DNA of 64,000 nucleotides from contig NZ_JBNDNA010000005.1 in NCBI RefSeq assembly GCF_049856175.1, positions 124,001 to 188,000 on the forward strand, given 5' to 3'. The notes under the pieces were generated by a model, which worked only from the letters and a program-made list of their open reading frames with translations, was not told the origin of the DNA and made no database searches. Source of the stretch: JB111 sp049856175. Its GTDB lineage: Bacteria > Actinomycetota > Actinomycetes > Actinomycetales > Actinomycetaceae. Made by a program: the position numbers and the translations under genes. How positions within the stretch are numbered: position 1 is the first letter of the stretch; every line of letters starts with the position of its first letter. This document shows, piece by piece, positions 1 through 7,478 of this stretch.

Positions 1-1348
1 CGTCGAGGACGGCGAGGTGGAGGCCCGCATCTCCGCGCGCACCGGGTCGGACGTCGCCACCATCATCTACACCTCCGGCACCACCGGCCGGCCCAAGGGG
101 GTCGAGCTCACGCACGGCAACTTCGTGGCGCTCGTGGTCAACGGCGTCGCGGACCCCAACCTGCGCGACGTGGTGGCGAGCGACGGCGCCCGCACCCTGC
201 TGTTCATCCCGCTCGCGCACGTGTTCGGCCGGTTCGTCTCCGTGCTGTGCGTGCACTCGGGTGCGGTCCTCGCCCACAGCCCCGACCTCAAGCAGCTCGT
301 CCCGAACCTGCAGAGCTTCCGGCCCTCCTTCCTTCTCGCCGTCCCGCGCGTGTTCGAGAAGGTCTACAACTCCGCGGACGCCAAGGCCTCCGCCTCGACG
401 GTCCGGCGCCGGATCTTCCGCTGGGCCGCGAAGGTCGCCGAGCGCACCTCGCGCGCCGAGGAGTCCGGCCACGGCGTGGGCCGGGTGCTCGCCGCCCAGC
501 GCAAGGTCGCCGACCGCCTCGTGTTCTCCACGCTCCGCGAGGTCATGGGCGGGAACCTGCGCTACGCCGTGTCCGGCGGCGGCCCGCTCGGCACGCGGCT
601 CGGGCACTTCTACCGCGGCATGGGGCTCGTCATCCTCGAGGGCTACGGCCTGACCGAGACCGGCGCGCCCACGTCCGTCAACCTGCCCGGCCGCATCAAG
701 ATCGGCACCGTCGGCCCCGCCTACCCCGGCACCTTGGTGCGGATCTCGGAGACGAACGAGATCGAGATCAAGGGCCCGCACGTGTTCCGCGGGTACCACG
801 ACGACGAGGCGGCCACCCGCGAGTCGTTCACCGACGACGGCTGGTTCCGCACCGGCGATCTCGGGACGCTCGACGACGACGGCTACCTCTCGATCACCGG
901 CCGCGCGAAGGAGATCATCGTGACGGCCGGCGGGAAGAACGTGGCGCCCGCCGTGCTCGAGGACCGGCTGCGCGGCCACCCGATCGTCTCCCAGGTGGTC
1001 GTCGTCGGCGAGGGTCGGCCGTTCATCGGCGCCCTGGTCACCCTCGACGCCGAGATGCTGCCGCAGTGGCTGACCAACCACGACCTGCCCGAGATGAGCG
1101 TGGCCGAGGCCGCCCGGAACGAGAAGGTGCGCGAGGCGTTGGACCGCGCCGTCGAACGGGCCAACCGGGCGGTCAGCCGCGCCGAGTCGATCCGCAAGTT
1201 CACGATCCTCGACACCGACTTCACGCTGGAGAACGACCTGCTCACGCCGTCGTCGAAGGTCAAGCGCGCCCCCGTGCACGAGCGGTTCGCCGACGTCATC
1301 GACGAGCTCTACGCCGGGCCGAAGCCGGAGCGGTCGACCAAGGCCTAA
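1..1348 (+). CDS. Long-chain acyl-CoA synthetase (AMP-forming), 3' part only
   Basis: The reading frame is already open at base 2, so the gene starts upstream of the window; about 449 codons are visible and roughly the first quarter of a typical 600-residue enzyme is missing. Seen: the ATP-binding loop YTSGTTGRPKGV right at the window edge, the YGLTE motif, the hinge-proximal TGD and the C-terminal GRAKEIIVTAGGKNV region with a late SSKVKR lysine motif. The family adenylates a fatty acid and transfers it to CoA, feeding beta-oxidation or lipid synthesis at the membrane face. The motif spacing is that of the FadD15-like actinobacterial group; the exact chain-length preference cannot be read from the sequence. 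Confidence 0.93.
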   Translation, partial: VEDGEVEARISARTGSDVATIIYTSGTTGRPKGVELTHGNFVALVVNGVADPNLRDVVASDGARTLLFIPLAHVFGRFVSVLCVHSGAVLAHSPDLKQLVPNLQSFRPSFLLAVPRVFEKVYNSADAKASASTVRRRIFRWAAKVAERTSRAEESGHGVGRVLAAQRKVADRLVFSTLREVMGGNLRYAVSGGGPLGTRLGHFYRGMGLVILEGYGLTETGAPTSVNLPGRIKIGTVGPAYPGTLVRISETNEIEIKGPHVFRGYHDDEAATRESFTDDGWFRTGDLGTLDDDGYLSITGRAKEIIVTAGGKNVAPAVLEDRLRGHPIVSQVVVVGEGRPFIGALVTLDAEMLPQWLTNHDLPEMSVAEAARNEKVREALDRAVERANRAVSRAESIRKFTILDTDFTLENDLLTPSSKVKRAPVHERFADVIDELYAGPKPERSTKA

Positions 1349-1485
1349 TCGGGAGGTAGCCGGGGCGGACGCCGCCGGTGGGCGGTCCGGTGCCCGACGT
1401 CGCCGGGTCTGGTCGTCCGTCCCGCAGGAGGGCAGGGGTACCCCGCCCTCCTCCGCCCGCGGGGCGCGGGTCCTAGCGTCCTGCC

Positions 1486-2205
1486 ATGCGTACCGCCGAC
1501 CGTCCCCCCGCCCCGATGACGCTCCGCCCGCTGGCTGCAGCCGCGCTGGTGGTGCTCGGGCTATCGCTGGCCGCCTGCGCCGGCGGGCCCGGCGGGCCGG
1601 CCGGCGGATCGGCGGGGGCCGGAGGTGCGGGCGGAGCGGCAGGCACCCTGCCGACGTCGGACGACGACCTCGGCCTCCCGGACGACGCGTTCGACCGGCT
1701 GGAGCGACACGCGGTCGAGGCGATCAGCGAGCTCGGGAGGCTCACACCGGCGGACGTCGCCCGACTGGCCGAGGACGCGGCCGGCGACGGAGAGCTCACA
1801 CTGGCGGTGCAGCCCGAGTTCATCCGGGTCCACTACAGCGACGACACCACGGCGCCGGACGAGTTCCACGAGGCCGAGGCGACCGAGTGGGCCGTGCACA
1901 CGACGGACGGCTCTACCGTCTCGACGGTCGCGTTCCCCGCCGTGGGCGAGCCGGAACGTCATCCGCTGACCCACCCGCACGTCCCGGAGGTCCCGACCGC
2001 GGTCCTGGCCGAGTGGGTCGTCACGGCCGAGGACGCCGCACGCACGGCGAGCGAGGTGCAGGACGGCGAGATCGAACGGATCGGGGTGCCGGACGGTATC
2101 GACCGACCGCTGACGACCGTGGTCCTGCGGGACGGCCACGATCGCGTGCGCGTGACCGTCGATGGGGTCACCGGCGAGGCGCTCAACGCCGTCACGATCG
2201 GCTGA
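1486..2205 (+). CDS. Putative lipoprotein of unknown function
   Basis: A 239-residue protein with a basic N-terminus, a hydrophobic stretch and a lipobox LAAC at about residues 28-31, followed by a Gly/Ala-rich linker (about residues 32-50), so it is probably a lipid-anchored exported protein. The remaining 180 residues are acidic, without cysteines and without a motif I recognise. The start ATG follows a short leader with no strong Shine-Dalgarno; an internal ATG ten codons later (before TLRPL) is an alternative that would still leave a full signal peptide. It is not clearly related to the lipoprotein family at 28-37 kb because it lacks the WPxxW and ILDS motifs. Confidence 0.75.
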   Translation: MRTADRPPAPMTLRPLAAAALVVLGLSLAACAGGPGGPAGGSAGAGGAGGAAGTLPTSDDDLGLPDDAFDRLERHAVEAISELGRLTPADVARLAEDAAGDGELTLAVQPEFIRVHYSDDTTAPDEFHEAEATEWAVHTTDGSTVSTVAFPAVGEPERHPLTHPHVPEVPTAVLAEWVVTAEDAARTASEVQDGEIERIGVPDGIDRPLTTVVLRDGHDRVRVTVDGVTGEALNAVTIG

Positions 2206-2225
2206 CCGCAGCCGGCCGCCGCGGC

Positions 2226-2840
2226 CTACTGCGGGGGCTGCTGGCCGGGCTGCGCCTGGCCGTAGCCCTGCGGGGGCTGCTGGCCGGGCTGCGCCTGGCC
2301 GTAGCCCTGCGGCGGCTGTCCGTAGCCCTGCGGGGCCGGCTGGCCGTGCGGGGCACCAGCACCCTGAGGCGGCATTCCCTGCTGCGGGTAGCCCTGCGCG
2401 GACTGGCCGTACGGCGCGCCCTGGTGCGCGGGCATGACCTGCTGCGGGGGCCCCTGGTGCGGCTGACCCTGTTGGGGCTGGCCTCCGAACTGCGCTCGGA
2501 TCGCTGCGGCGTCGGCCTTGTCGACGCCGAACCCGAGCGTGGTGACCTTCTTGCCGGTCGGCACGTGCCAGAGAGCCTTCTCGTCCGCTCGCAGGTCGGA
2601 CTGCGCCCGGATGGGGAAGCGCTTGAGGGTCATCCCGAAGAGGTTCTTGCGCTGCGCCTCCCCCTGCTCGACGCGCGCCATCGGGTTGACGAGTGCGAGG
2701 AGGCCGAAGAGCAGGAGAAGGAAGCCCGGCAACGAGATCGCCCAACTCCGGCTGAGGAACGTGGTGCCGAGCAGGAGCACCCCGACCACGATCATGGCGA
2801 TGATGAAGGGCTTGCTGAAGCGGATATCGAGAGCACCCAT
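2226..2840 (-). CDS. Membrane protein with Gln/Pro/Gly-rich tail
   Basis: A 204-residue protein with two closely spaced hydrophobic segments near the N-terminus (about residues 11-28 and 33-55), a soluble middle part, and a tail of roughly 80 residues built of Q, P, G, Y and A. The last 26 residues are a 13-residue unit (GYGQAQPGQQPPQ) repeated twice, mirrored by a 39-bp DNA repeat. Such low-complexity tails are usually cytosolic and disordered. The chosen ATG gives a start just before the first membrane segment; the open frame upstream is an antisense shadow of the next gene region. The function is unknown. Confidence 0.72.
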   Translation of the reverse strand: MGALDIRFSKPFIIAMIVVGVLLLGTTFLSRSWAISLPGFLLLLFGLLALVNPMARVEQGEAQRKNLFGMTLKRFPIRAQSDLRADEKALWHVPTGKKVTTLGFGVDKADAAAIRAQFGGQPQQGQPHQGPPQQVMPAHQGAPYGQSAQGYPQQGMPPQGAGAPHGQPAPQGYGQPPQGYGQAQPGQQPPQGYGQAQPGQQPPQ

Positions 2841-2907
2841 GGCTGCCAATGTATCTGGGACGAGCTGCACCTGGCGCCGAAGCCGCGCCCGTGCCGAGGC
2901 CAGACCG

Positions 2908-3231
2908 TCAGGACCGGCCGTGCTCCTCGGCGATCGTCTCGTGGTGCTGGATGACCTCGGCGACGATGAAGTCGAGGAACTTCTCCGCGAACACGGGGTC
3001 GAGCCCGGCCTCCTCCGCCTTCTCACGCAGCCGCGCCACCTGCCGCTCCTCGCGCCCGGGGTCGGACGGCGGCAGCCCCTGCTCGGCCTTGAGCCGCCCC
3101 ACGGCCTGGGTGCAGCGGAACCGCTCGGCGAGGAGATGGATGAGGGCGGCGTCGATGTTGTCGATCGTCCCGCGGGCGGACCGCAGCCCCTCGGGCAGAT
3201 CGTCCGGCTCGGTGCGCGCGGCGTCGGTCAT
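2908..3231 (-). CDS. Chorismate mutase (AroQ type)
   Basis: A 107-residue all-helical protein of the single-domain AroQ class, which rearranges chorismate to prephenate for phenylalanine and tyrosine synthesis. Seen: the N-terminal helix with R20 and the pattern IDNIDAALIHLLAERF, the GRLKAE segment carrying the conserved active-site lysine and glutamate region, then R-E-E-R-Q and a C-terminal helix ending EVIQHHE. Family members use Arg, Lys, Arg and Gln/Glu side chains at these places. The length is normal for intracellular AroQ and there is no signal peptide. It stands alone without other aromatic pathway genes in the window. Confidence 0.9.
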   Translation of the reverse strand: MTDAARTEPDDLPEGLRSARGTIDNIDAALIHLLAERFRCTQAVGRLKAEQGLPPSDPGREERQVARLREKAEEAGLDPVFAEKFLDFIVAEVIQHHETIAEEHGRS

Positions 3232-3310
3232 GCGCACCACCGTAGACCGACCGCCCTGGGGATCGGGTGCAACGACCGGGAAGCGGATGCCCCGCAGGCC
3301 GTCCGGACCG

Positions 3311-3859
3311 TCAGGCGACCCGCGAGCCGGCCTCGAGCGCCCGGCGCACGGACGGCCGGTCGGTCGCCTGCGCGAGCGTCTCGGCGACCGGGCCGCCGGA
3401 CCTGAGCACCGCCAGGAGGATGTGCCGCTCGTCGATGGCCTTGTCCCCCAGGCGTACCGCCTCGCGCAGCGCGAGCTGGAGGACCTTCCGCGCGGCGGCG
3501 GTGAACGGCAGATGATTCCCACGGCGCCCGCGGTTGCGGGCGATGAGGTCGGCGCGCGCGAACGCGCCCTCGCCGAACGTCGCGTCGGTGGCACTCCGGA
3601 CGGCGTCGACGTCGATCCCGAGCCCGGCAAGCGCCTCGCCGTCCAGGCCCGGACCGCTCAGCCGGGCCGCGAGGCCGGCCCTGGCCCCGTCGACGTCCAC
3701 GCCCCCGGCACCCAGGGCACGGGCCGCCTCCCCGTCCGTGGTGAGGGCGGCGCGTGCGACGTGCACGACCTCGATCTGCGGAGCCCCGGCCCGGCGGGCC
3801 AGCTCCTGCGCGTGCACGACGGCAGCCCGTGCCTCGCTCGTGAACCGGTTGACCTTCAT
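3311..3859 (-). CDS. Clp N-terminal domain protein (no ATPase)
   Basis: A 182-residue protein resembling the double Clp N-domain of ClpC/ClpA: an N-terminal repeat starting FTSEARAAVVHAQELAR and a second starting LPFTAAARKVLQLALREAV, with the typical HILLAVL helix. There is no AAA+ module, Walker motif or M-domain, so it cannot unfold substrates itself; the family is thought to act as an adaptor or decoy for Clp proteases, which is an inference here. It lies 13 bp downstream of a small HTH gene on the same strand, an arrangement common in actinobacteria, and only about 0.4 kb from clpX. Both genes are probably transcribed from the palindromic promoter region upstream of the HTH gene. Confidence 0.85.
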   Translation of the reverse strand: MKVNRFTSEARAAVVHAQELARRAGAPQIEVVHVARAALTTDGEAARALGAGGVDVDGARAGLAARLSGPGLDGEALAGLGIDVDAVRSATDATFGEGAFARADLIARNRGRRGNHLPFTAAARKVLQLALREAVRLGDKAIDERHILLAVLRSGGPVAETLAQATDRPSVRRALEAGSRVA

Positions 3860-3872
3860 GCGGAGCTCCTCC

Positions 3873-4082
3873 TCAGCGTCCCCGGCCGTGCTTCTTGTGC
3901 GCCGCCTGCCTGCTCACGCCCAGCTGGTCGGCGATCTCCTGCCACGACCAGCCCTCGTCCCGGGCGCGCTCGACCTGGAGGATCTCCAGCCGGTCGGCGA
4001 GCTCTCTGAGCGCGCGCACGCCGCGGAGCCCGCGCCGGGGGTCCGGGTCCTGCGCGGCGACTGCGGTGTCCTTGACGGCCAT
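3873..4082 (-). CDS. Small helix-turn-helix regulator paired with Clp N-domain gene
   Basis: A 69-residue protein whose C-terminal half reads as a helix-turn-helix: RDEGWSWQEIADQLGVSRQAAHKKHGR, with the conserved Q-E-I-A and G-V-S-R-Q-A turn and recognition helix. It has no effector domain. The ATG sits two bases after a perfect 16-bp palindrome and has no Shine-Dalgarno, which suggests a leaderless transcript or start very close to the promoter. It is probably an autoregulator of the two-gene unit with the Clp N-domain protein. The family is known from many actinobacteria; the regulator-target relation here is inferred from position. Confidence 0.82.
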   Translation of the reverse strand: MAVKDTAVAAQDPDPRRGLRGVRALRELADRLEILQVERARDEGWSWQEIADQLGVSRQAAHKKHGRGR

Positions 4083-4084
4083 GC

Positions 4085-4128
4085 GTCAACTTTGGTTGAC
4101 AGCGGACAGTCTGTCAACCCAGATTGAC
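4085..4128 (-). promoter_or_regulatory. Two palindromic operator sites upstream of the HTH/Clp N-domain pair
   Basis: Two copies of the same 16-bp inverted repeat are visible: GTCAAC-TTTG-GTTGAC at 4085-4100 and GTCAAC-CCAG-ATTGAC at 4113-4128, with equal 4-bp spacers and centres 28 bp apart. The distal copy contains TTGACA-like elements in the direction of the HTH gene, so promoter and operator probably coincide. The proximal copy ends two bases before the HTH start codon. A homodimeric HTH protein bound at both would block transcription start, consistent with autorepression. Confidence 0.75.
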
Positions 4129-4265
4129 ACGTGGGGTGTGGCGGGACGGCCAGTGTGAGGTGCGGGCAGCCCCGCGGCGCCGGTCGGGCGGACAAGCAAC
4201 GTTCGGGACGGTGCGTAGCGGGGAGGTCAGGGCATCCCCGGGGAGTCGCGGAGCGCCGCGGAGCG

Positions 4266-5534
4266 TCAGGCGGAGCGCTGCTGGCGACGCCGGGTCTTGC
4301 TGCGCAGCGCCAGGGTCGGCGCCTGGCCGCTGCGCACCGACTCGGCGGTGACGACGACCTTCTCGACGTCGTCGCGCGAGGGCACGTCGAACATGGTCTC
4401 GCGCAGGGTGTTCTCCATGATGGCGCGCAGCCCGCGCGCCCCCGTCCCGCGCTCGAGCGCGAGCTCGGCAATGGCCTCCACGGCCTCGTCCGTGAGCTCG
4501 AGCTGCACGCCGTCGAGGTCGAAGATCTTCTGGTACTGCTTGACGAGCGCGTTCTTCGGCTCCGTCAGGATCGTCACCAGGTCGGACTGGGTGAGCGCAT
4601 TGACCGTCGCCGTGACGGGCAGGCGCCCGACGAGCTCGGGGATGAGCCCGAACTTGTGCAGGTCCTCGGGCGAGACCTTGGTCAGCAGGTCGGCCTCGCT
4701 CTCGGTGCCCTTGAGGGCGGCGCCGAAGCCGATGCCGTGCCGCCCCACACGGCTGCTCACGATGTCCTCGAGGCCGGCGAACGCACCGGCCACGATGAAC
4801 AGCACGTTCGTCGTGTCGATCTGCAGGAACTCCTGGTGGGGGTGCTTGCGCCCGCCCTGCGGCGGCACCGCCGCGGAGGTGCCCTCGATGATCTTCAGCA
4901 GCGCCTGCTGGACGCCCTCGCCGGAGACGTCGCGGGTGATCGACGGGTTCTCGGCCTTGCGGGCCACCTTGTCGATCTCGTCGATGTAGATGATGCCGGT
5001 CTCGGCCTTCTTCACGTCGAAGTCGGCGGACTGGATGAGCTTGAGGAGGATGTTCTCCACGTCCTCGCCGACGTAGCCGGCCTCCGTCAGCGCCGTGGCG
5101 TCCGCGATGGCGAACGGGACGTCGAGCATCTTCGCGAGCGACTGTGCGAGGTAGGTCTTGCCCGTACCCGTCGGGCCGATCATGAGGATGTTGGACTTCT
5201 GGATCTCCACGGCGTCCGGCGCCGGCTTCTCCTCGGCCGACCGCACCCGCTTGTAGTGGTTGTAGACCGCGACGGCGAGGCCACGCTTCGCCTCGTCCTG
5301 CCCGACCACGTACTCGCCCAGGAAGTCGAAGATCTCGCGGGGCTTGGGCAGGTCCTCCAGGGAGGACTCGCCGAGCTCGGCCAGCTCCTCGTCGATGATC
5401 TCGTTGCACAGCTCGACGCACTCGTCGCAGATGTAGACGCCCGGGCCGCCGATCAGCTTCTTGACCTGCTTCTGGCTCTTCCCGCAGAACGAGCACGTGA
5501 GGAGGTCCGCCGTGGCGGGTCCAGTGCGCACCAT
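4266..5534 (-). CDS. clpX: ATP-dependent Clp protease ATP-binding subunit ClpX
   Basis: A 422-residue AAA+ unfoldase that feeds tagged proteins to the ClpP barrel. Seen: the N-terminal zinc-binding domain with Cys14, Cys17, Cys36 and Cys39; Walker A GPTGTGKT at 120-127; the pore loop GYVGED at 153-158; Walker B IIYIDE at 181-186; the ClpP-docking IGF loop RHGIGF; and the sensor-2 region GARGLR. Length is normal. The ATG has a strong AAGGAGGA 8 bases upstream. A strong hairpin lies between clpP2 and clpX, so clpX is probably expressed from its own promoter as well as by read-through. Confidence 0.98.
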   Translation of the reverse strand: MVRTGPATADLLTCSFCGKSQKQVKKLIGGPGVYICDECVELCNEIIDEELAELGESSLEDLPKPREIFDFLGEYVVGQDEAKRGLAVAVYNHYKRVRSAEEKPAPDAVEIQKSNILMIGPTGTGKTYLAQSLAKMLDVPFAIADATALTEAGYVGEDVENILLKLIQSADFDVKKAETGIIYIDEIDKVARKAENPSITRDVSGEGVQQALLKIIEGTSAAVPPQGGRKHPHQEFLQIDTTNVLFIVAGAFAGLEDIVSSRVGRHGIGFGAALKGTESEADLLTKVSPEDLHKFGLIPELVGRLPVTATVNALTQSDLVTILTEPKNALVKQYQKIFDLDGVQLELTDEAVEAIAELALERGTGARGLRAIMENTLRETMFDVPSRDDVEKVVVTAESVRSGQAPTLALRSKTRRRQQRSA

Positions 5535-5655
5535 CGGGTCCTCCTTGTCTCGTCGCGGTCCGGGGCCGCTCGCCGCTGGGTACGGCTCTCGGCTCAACCT
5601 TCGCACACGCGCGACCCGGTAGGCATCTGCGTTTGCCCGGCGCGCCTCGTCGTCC

Positions 5656-5779
5656 GCGCCACGGTGCACGGTCCGTACGGCAGGTGCGCGACGCCGTCGG
5701 GCCGCGCCCATGCGCCACGGCGCACCGTCCGTACGGCAGGTGCGAGACGCCGTCGGGCCGCGCCCACGCGCGACGGCGC
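5656..5779. repeat. 56-bp tandem repeat between clpP2 and clpX
   Basis: A unit of 56 bp occurs at 5656-5711 and again at 5712-5767 with few differences, and a third copy begins at 5768. The shared core contains GTCCGTACGGCAGGTGCG and GACGCCGTCGGGCCGCGCCCA. It occupies the spacer upstream of clpX and directly abuts the clpP terminator hairpin. No coding function is evident; it may have arisen by slippage. Confidence 0.85.
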
Positions 5780-5804
5780 CCCCGGACCGTTGGTCCGGGG
5801 GCGC
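5776..5804 (-). terminator. Terminator hairpin after clpP1-clpP2
   Basis: A perfect 13-bp stem (GCGCCCCCGGACC at 5776-5788 and its complement at 5792-5804) with a 3-base loop lies 11 bp past the clpP2 stop codon. It lacks a T-run, as is common in actinobacteria. Confidence 0.8.
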
Positions 5805-5815
5805 TGTGCGCGAGG

Positions 5816-6526
5816 CTACTTCTGGATGGTTACCGGCTCGGTGTTCTTCCGGGACTCCAGGACCTGGTCGACGATCCCGTACTCCAGCGCCTGCTGGGCG
5901 GTGAGGATCTTGTCGCGCTCGATGTCCCGCGAGATCGTCTCCGAGTCCTGGGACGTGTGGTGCGCGAGCGTCTGCTCGAGCCACTGGCGCATCCGCTGGA
6001 CCTCGTTGGCGTGGATCTCGATGTCCGAGGCCTGCGCGTAGCCGCCGCCCTCGAGGGCGGGCTGGTGGATCATCACGCGCGCGTTGGGCAGCGCGAGGCG
6101 GCGCCCCGGGGAGCCGGCCGCGAGGAGCACGGCAGCGGCCGAGGCGGCCTGCCCGAGGCAGACCGTCTGGATCTCCGGCTTGATGTACTGCATCGTGTCG
6201 TAGATCGCGGTCAGCGCCGTGAACGAGCCGCCGGGGCTGTTGATGTACATGGTGATGACGCCGTCCGGGTCCTGCGACTCCAGGACGAGCAGCTGGGCCA
6301 TGACGTCGTCGGCCGAGGCGTCGTCCACCTGCACGCCGAGGAAGATGATGCGGTCCTCGAAGAGCTTGGCGTACGGGTCCTGGCGCTTGTAGCCGTAGGC
6401 GGTGCGCTCCTCGAAGGACGGGAGGATGTAGCGCGAGGTCGGGCTCTGCGGGGCGGTCCCGCCGGGCATCGGGGCGGTGGCGCCGTTCGGTGCGAAGCCG
6501 GCGCGGCCCATCATGGGGAGGTTCAT
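5816..6526 (-). CDS. clpP2: ATP-dependent Clp protease proteolytic subunit 2
   Basis: A 236-residue serine peptidase of family S14. The catalytic Ser129 is in GQAASAA, His154 in MIHQP, and the aspartate in the RDIERD stretch. The NSPGGS strand that binds substrate is present. Actinobacterial ClpP1 and ClpP2 form a mixed tetradecamer with ClpX or ClpC1. The N-terminal extension (about 30 residues, Met/Gly/Pro-rich) looks like a propeptide that would be removed. The gene follows clpP1 after 26 bp, has a CCGAAGGAGT ribosome site, and ends at a strong hairpin. Confidence 0.96.
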   Translation of the reverse strand: MNLPMMGRAGFAPNGATAPMPGGTAPQSPTSRYILPSFEERTAYGYKRQDPYAKLFEDRIIFLGVQVDDASADDVMAQLLVLESQDPDGVITMYINSPGGSFTALTAIYDTMQYIKPEIQTVCLGQAASAAAVLLAAGSPGRRLALPNARVMIHQPALEGGGYAQASDIEIHANEVQRMRQWLEQTLAHHTSQDSETISRDIERDKILTAQQALEYGIVDQVLESRKNTEPVTIQK

Positions 6527-6552
6527 TCGGACTCCTTCGGTGGTCGCGGGGC

Positions 6553-7194
6553 TCAGGACGTGGAGGACGGGTCGGACTCGTCGTCGGACGCGGTGCCACC
6601 CGAACCGGTGACGGCGGCGGCGCTGGCGACCACGTGGTCGATGAAGCCGTACTCGAGCGCCTCGGCGGCCGTGAACCACCGGTCGCGGTCGGCGTCGGAG
6701 TTGATCCGGTCCAGCGGCTGGCCGGTCTGCTCCGCCGTGAGCTCGGCGAGGACCTTCTTCATGTGAAGGATGAGCTCGGCGTTGATCTTGATCTCGGTGG
6801 CCGTGCCGCCGATGCCGCCCGAGGGCTGGTGCATCATCACGCGGGCGTGCGGCGTGGCGTAGCGCTTGCCCTTGGTGCCCGAGGTGAGCAGGAACTGCCC
6901 CATCGAGGCGGCCAGGCCCATGCCGACCGTGGCGACGTCGGGCTTGACGTACTGCATCGTGTCGTAGATGGCCATGCCCGCGGTGATCGAGCCGCCGGGG
7001 CTGTTGATGTAGAGGAAGATGTCCTCGTCCGGGTCCTCGGCGGCGAGGAGGAGCATCTGCGCGCAGATGGCGTTCGCGTTCTCGTCGCGCACCTCCGAGC
7101 CGAGCCAGATGATGCGCTCCTTGAGCAGCCGGTTGTAGATGCTGTCGTTCAGACCGAGGTTGCTCGCCTCGGCGCGCGCGATCGGTTCGCTCAC
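6553..7194 (-). CDS. clpP1: ATP-dependent Clp protease proteolytic subunit 1
   Basis: A 213-residue ClpP with catalytic Ser97 (GLAASMG), His122 (MMHQP) and the aspartate in the DADRDRW segment, plus the NSPGGS motif. It is the first gene of a two-gene operon with clpP2. The start is GTG, preceded by AGGAG at a normal distance. The C-terminus carries a Ser/Asp/Gly-rich tail of about 20 residues (ending SDPSSTS) that is not part of the folded core and is longer than in the best-known homologues. Confidence 0.96.
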   Translation of the reverse strand: MSEPIARAEASNLGLNDSIYNRLLKERIIWLGSEVRDENANAICAQMLLLAAEDPDEDIFLYINSPGGSITAGMAIYDTMQYVKPDVATVGMGLAASMGQFLLTSGTKGKRYATPHARVMMHQPSGGIGGTATEIKINAELILHMKKVLAELTAEQTGQPLDRINSDADRDRWFTAAEALEYGFIDHVVASAAAVTGSGGTASDDESDPSSTS

Positions 7195-7357
7195 GTGCAG
7201 CTCCTAGATCGAAGGTGGGGGCGGCGGTGCGGAGTGCCTCCGCCGCGGGTAGTCACTGGACCCTAACCGCGCGCGGCCGAGGTTCCTGCCCCTGTCCGGG
7301 GCCTTTTCGCTGTCGGCGCACGGGCAGCCGCGCCGGGGCCGCCAGGGCAGCCACGCC

Positions 7358-7429
7358 GGGCGTACACACGCCTCTGGGCGTACACGCGCCGAGGGGCGTA
7401 CACGGGCCAAGGGGCGTACACGGGCCGAG
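7358..7429. repeat. 18-bp tandem repeat, four copies
   Basis: Four consecutive 18-bp units beginning GGGCGTACAC lie at 7358-7375, 7376-7393, 7394-7411 and 7412-7429; the last two differ at one base. The array lies between tig and clpP1 and runs straight into the tig terminator, so it is in the upstream region of the clpP operon. Confidence 0.88.
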
Positions 7430-7459
7430 GGGCGGCCGACCGGTGGTCGGCCGCCCCTC
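7427..7459 (-). terminator. Terminator hairpin of tig
   Basis: A perfect 15-bp stem (arms 7427-7441 and 7445-7459) with a 3-base loop, starting 19 bp after the tig stop codon. No T-run follows. Confidence 0.82.
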
Positions 7460-7478
7460 GTGGCGGATGGTGCCCGGG

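Noticed and set aside
4266..6599. A single 777-residue protein joining clpP2 and ClpX
   Set aside because: The clpP2 frame differs, a strong hairpin lies between, and ClpX has its own start with a strong ribosome site; the extended frame upstream of 5534 is an artefact.
7358..7429. 18-bp repeats as a possible CRISPR array
   Set aside because: Units are contiguous without spacers, and no cas gene is in the window.
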